Assembly (NCBI GenBank): GCA_017538865.1 | Contig: JAFYIA010000028.1 | Coordinates: 1-16,585, forward strand | DNA from: Aeriscardovia sp. | GTDB lineage: Bacteria > Actinomycetota > Actinomycetes > Actinomycetales > Bifidobacteriaceae | Reading direction: 5' to 3' | DNA: 16,585 bases | Part shown: one piece after another, positions 13,640 through 16,585 of the stretch | Layout: every line of letters starts with the position of its first letter | Numbering within the stretch: the first letter of the stretch is position 1 | Position numbers and translations under genes: made by a program | The notes under the pieces: generated by a model | Seen by the model: only the letters and a program-made list of their open reading frames with translations | Told to the model about the DNA's origin: nothing | Databases searched by the model: none

Positions 13640-14257
13640 TTGAAGTATTTTGAAAAACTTGCCAGAAAAATGAACGCCGAAGGGGAGATCGACATGTCTT
13701 TGAGCCCCTCCACCCTCGAAGATGAGGAGGTGTACAGCTGCCCCATATTCTCCGTGCGCGAGAAGGTTGTGGCGCTGCCTAAAAAGGACGGGGGCAAGGC
13801 CGTTATAAGGAGGAACCTCATAGATCACTTGGCCGGCGTCATCTGCCTCGTCCACGACCTCGACACCGATTCCTACCTAGTAGAAATGGAGTACAGGGTG
13901 GGGCCCGACGCCTTCGTCTTCGGGCTTCCGGCAGGGCTCATAGAGAGGGGGGAGGCGCCCCTGGAGACCGCAAAGAGGGAAGTGGAGGAAGAGACCGGGG
14001 TGAGGCCGGGGAAGATTGAAGAGATAGAGCAGTACGGGGCCTTCTACGCCTCGGAAGGGGCCAGCAACGACAAGGCGTACCTGTTCGCCCTGCACGTGTC
14101 GGAAATAGAAAAGCGCCCGATCAGGCCGGACGCCGGGGAATTTATAAAGTCTGCGTGGGTGTCTTTCGAAAACCTCCTCTCTCTGCCAATAAGGAACGCC
14201 TCAAGCGCCCTTTTGGTGCGAAACGAAGAGGTGCGCAGGCGGGGTCAGGTCCTGTAG
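13640..14257 (+). CDS. NUDIX hydrolase, ADP-ribose pyrophosphatase-like
   Basis: This roughly 205-residue cytosolic hydrolase cleaves a nucleoside diphosphate linked to another group, most likely ADP-ribose or an ADP-sugar. It has a complete NUDIX box, G-x5-E-x7-REVEEETGV, about 100 residues in, where the glutamates bind Mg or Mn. It is preceded by LVEMEYRVGPDAFVFGLPAG, the region that fits ADP-ribose-type family members (Q/E-Y-R-x-P...E-x-PAG). The N-terminal strand region includes VYSCPIFSVREKVVALP. TTG 13640 is preferred because AAAAGGA ends nine bases before it; TTG 13634 and ATG 13670 are alternatives. The 3' end overlaps the converging dnaJ by 13 bp, and there is no separate terminator. 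Bases 13576-13633 hold the divergent start region shared with tadA, where TTGAAC at 13590 is the only promoter-like hexamer I see. Confidence 0.85.
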   Translation: MKYFEKLARKMNAEGEIDMSLSPSTLEDEEVYSCPIFSVREKVVALPKKDGGKAVIRRNLIDHLAGVICLVHDLDTDSYLVEMEYRVGPDAFVFGLPAGLIERGEAPLETAKREVEEETGVRPGKIEEIEQYGAFYASEGASNDKAYLFALHVSEIEKRPIRPDAGEFIKSAWVSFENLLSLPIRNASSALLVRNEEVRRRGQVL

Positions 14258-15198
14258 CGCCCCTCTTTGGCGAGCTTTTCCGTCTCCGGATCCGCCGCCT
14301 CGAGGTCCTTTAGGGCCTTTTCCACGCCCTCGGAGGGCTTGGGGACGAGGATTTGAACCCTGAGGAGCAGGTCCCCCTTGGGGGAAGTGTCGCACCCGCG
14401 GCCGCGCACCCGGAGCATCGCCCCGGAGCCCGTTCCGGCAGGCACCTTCACCTTCAAAAGCTCGCCCGTTATGTCTTTTACGATCACGCTGTCCCCCCTG
14501 CAGGCCTGGGGGAAGGTGAGGGGGAGGTCCCGCACGAGATCGCGCCCTTCCATGGAAAAGACGGGATCCGGAGCGATGTGGACCTCCAGGTACAGGTCCC
14601 CTTTGGCCCCGGTGACGGGATCCTGGGACCCCCTCCCCTTGAGCTTTATAGTCTGCCCGTCTTTGACTCCGGCAGGGATTCGGGTCTTTATAAGGGCCCC
14701 GTTCACCTTCAAAGACACCGTGGCGCCAGTGGCCACCTGCCTGAGGGAAAGGTCTACGCTGGATTCAAGATCCAGCTCCCTGGGATCGGCGTACCCCCCG
14801 TACCCGTAAGGGGAGCGCCCCCCGCGACCTGCGCGCCCGAACTGGTTGAAGATGTCGGAAAAGCCGGAGGCGCCCCGGTCCTGGCCGAACATCGAGCTGA
14901 AGATGTCGGAAAAGCCGCCGCCTTCGCCAAATCCGCCGGGGCCGGCTGTAAACCTCGCGCCGCCGGAGCCGAACTGCCTTATGGCGTCGTACTTCTTCTT
15001 CTGGTCCGGGTTGCTCAAAACGTCGTGCGCTTCGGAAATTTCCTTGAACTTCTCGGCAGCGCCCGGATCGTGGTTCAGGTCCGGATGGTACTGCCTGGCC
15101 AGCTTCCTGTAGGCCTTGTTTATCTCGTCCGGGCCTGCATCTTGGCTGACGCCCAAAACCTTGTAAAAATCCTTATTTAGCCATTCGTTTTCTGCCAT
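14245..15198 (-). CDS. dnaJ: DnaJ/CbpA-type co-chaperone without zinc finger
   Basis: This 317-residue Hsp40 stimulates the DnaK ATPase and delivers unfolded substrates. It has a J-domain at residues 8-73 with HPD at 38-40, a Gly/Phe-rich linker to about 130 (GGFGEGGGFSDIFSSMFG and a second FSDIFNQFG), and then two beta-sandwich substrate domains ending in LRVRGRGCDTSPKGDLLLRVQI. No CxxCxGxG repeats exist, so it is of type B/CbpA architecture, as in bifidobacterial DnaJ1, whose opening residues it closely resembles. ATG 15198 follows AGGTGG. It is the last gene of the dnaK operon, 43 bases after the small J-domain gene. No hspR follows; instead its 3' end overlaps the NUDIX gene. Confidence 0.92.
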   Translation of the reverse strand: MAENEWLNKDFYKVLGVSQDAGPDEINKAYRKLARQYHPDLNHDPGAAEKFKEISEAHDVLSNPDQKKKYDAIRQFGSGGARFTAGPGGFGEGGGFSDIFSSMFGQDRGASGFSDIFNQFGRAGRGGRSPYGYGGYADPRELDLESSVDLSLRQVATGATVSLKVNGALIKTRIPAGVKDGQTIKLKGRGSQDPVTGAKGDLYLEVHIAPDPVFSMEGRDLVRDLPLTFPQACRGDSVIVKDITGELLKVKVPAGTGSGAMLRVRGRGCDTSPKGDLLLRVQILVPKPSEGVEKALKDLEAADPETEKLAKEGRYRT

Positions 15199-15241
15199 TG
15201 GCCACCTGCCGCCTTTTTTATAAATCCCCCTTGAGCGGGCC

Positions 15242-15481
15242 TCAGAAGTTGAAGTGGGCCCGCATCGTGTTGTAGAGCCTCCTCTGATCCGGAGAGCTCA
15301 AAACGTCGTAAGCCTCGGTTATCTCTTTGAACTTCGCTCCGGCCTCGGGATCGTGGTTGACATCCGGATGGTACTGCTTGGCCAGCTCTTTGTAAGCCTT
15401 TCCGATCTCTTCTTCGGAAGCGTCTTCTGGGACGCCCAGTATCGCGTAGAAATCCTTGTGGCCCCATTCGGCTATCGTCAT
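15242..15481 (-). CDS. J-domain-only protein (79 aa)
   Basis: The whole 79-residue product is one J-domain: helix I, helix II (EEEIGKAYKELAKQY), the HPD triad at 38-40, helix III and a short helix IV ending RAHFNF. By my count, 44 of 70 aligned positions equal the J-domain of the next gene, dnaJ, with HPD at the same residue numbers, so it looks like a partial duplication. It has no Gly/Phe linker, substrate domain or membrane anchor. The ribosome binding site AAGGAGGAAAG overlaps the grpE stop codon, so translation should be strong and coupled. It could modulate the DnaK ATPase or compete with DnaJ, but this is inference. It is a complete frame with conserved key residues rather than a decaying fragment. 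Confidence 0.85.
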   Translation of the reverse strand: MTIAEWGHKDFYAILGVPEDASEEEIGKAYKELAKQYHPDVNHDPEAGAKFKEITEAYDVLSSPDQRRLYNTMRAHFNF

Positions 15482-15491
15482 CTTTCCTCCT

Positions 15492-16082
15492 TCAGGCTCC
15501 GGGCTCTGGGGCCGCGGCCGCTTCAGATCCGCCCTCGGGGGCGGCGCCCCCTTCGGGGAGAGGGGAGGAGACGACCACCCGGGCCGCCCTCAAAATCTTC
15601 CCCCCGATCCTGTATCCGGCCTCGACTACGGCTTCGATAGAGTCGCTCTGCGCCCCTTCTTTAGGGTTGTGGAGCACAGCCTCGTGGAGGGAGGGGTCGA
15701 ATGCCTCCCCGGGCTCCCCGAACTTCTCTATCCCGAGCTTTGAGAGGGCCTTGTCCATCTGCTTTGAGACGGCTTTGAGGGAGGAATCCATCTTCCCGTG
15801 CTCCCTTATGCGGTCCATGTCGTCCAAAACGGGCAGGAGCGCCTTGAAGGCATCCTCCACCCCGGCCTGCTTGAACTGCTCCCTCTCCTTGGAGATGCGG
15901 TTGCGGAAGTTGATGAAGTCGGCACGCTCGCGCTTGAGCGCGTCGAGATACTCCGCGGCCTCCTTCTTGGAGGCCTCCAGCTCCTTGGAAAGGTCTTCCT
16001 CCACGGCGTCGTCGAGCTCCTGTTCGAGGGTCTTGGAATCCTCCTCAGAGGATTTCTCCTCCTCCTCTGAGCTGTCTTCCAT
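15492..16082 (-). CDS. grpE: Nucleotide exchange factor GrpE
   Basis: This 196-residue protein releases ADP from DnaK as a homodimer. An acidic, disordered first 35 residues are followed by a long coiled coil (about 35-90, including RERADFINFRNR), the four-helix region with LLPVLDDMDRI, and the beta-wing domain with FDPSLHEAV, which contacts DnaK. The C-terminus adds an uncommon Pro/Gly/Ala/Glu-rich tail of about 25 residues after RAARVVVSSP. ATG 16082 begins two bases after the dnaK TAG, and its stop TGA runs into the RBS of the J-domain gene, so the cluster is tightly coupled. Confidence 0.95.
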   Translation of the reverse strand: MEDSSEEEEKSSEEDSKTLEQELDDAVEEDLSKELEASKKEAAEYLDALKRERADFINFRNRISKEREQFKQAGVEDAFKALLPVLDDMDRIREHGKMDSSLKAVSKQMDKALSKLGIEKFGEPGEAFDPSLHEAVLHNPKEGAQSDSIEAVVEAGYRIGGKILRAARVVVSSPLPEGGAAPEGGSEAAAAPEPGA

Positions 16083-16084
16083 TT

Positions 16085-16585
<501 letters not shown>

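Overview
The window looks like the chromosome of a GC-rich actinobacterium. The DnaK tail, a DnaJ starting like bifidobacterial DnaJ1, a type B ribosomal protein L31 and paired YhgE/Pip proteins all fit Bifidobacteriales or Coriobacteriia. I cannot choose between those groups from sequence alone. Arginine is often AGG and isoleucine often ATA, which is unusual for such GC-rich DNA. There are no tRNA, rRNA, CRISPR, IS or phage genes, and no gap over 300 bases lacks a gene.

Left part (1-3023): the tail of a probable ECF transporter S component overlaps by 4 bp a class I SAM methyltransferase. Next come three small proteins of unknown function: a two-TM protein on the minus strand, a 54-residue single-TM protein on the plus strand, and an 80-residue secreted or membrane-anchored protein on the plus strand. 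A TSUP-family anion exporter, possibly read from a leaderless mRNA, is followed by the zinc-free ribosomal protein L31 and a strong terminator shared with the next block.

Middle (3022-8912): a minus-strand block made only of transporters. An OPA-family (GlpT/UhpT-like) organophosphate transporter is followed by three tandem paralogous 14-TM MFS exporters related to TetA(K/L)/DHA2. All three exporters share the same altered motif A. Two of the junctions carry inverted repeats that overlap start codons, suggesting translational control. No regulator or enzyme is in the block.

Right of that (8913-13117), divergently transcribed, are two coupled YhgE/Pip-type membrane proteins with very Ser/Leu-rich extracytoplasmic regions encoded by long pyrimidine tracts. 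The first has an extra C-terminal two-TM module. A tadA tRNA deaminase gene converges on them, their stop codons sharing one CTAG. Divergent from tadA is a NUDIX (ADP-ribose pyrophosphatase-like) gene.

Right end (14245-16585): a minus-strand heat-shock operon, dnaK (3' part only), grpE, a 79-residue J-domain-only gene and a zinc-finger-less dnaJ. The small J gene looks like a partial duplication of the dnaJ J-domain. No hspR follows dnaJ. I found no clear new defence or mobile system. The best candidates for something undescribed are the transporter block with its start-codon hairpins, the stand-alone J protein inside the chaperone operon, and the cluster of small membrane proteins.
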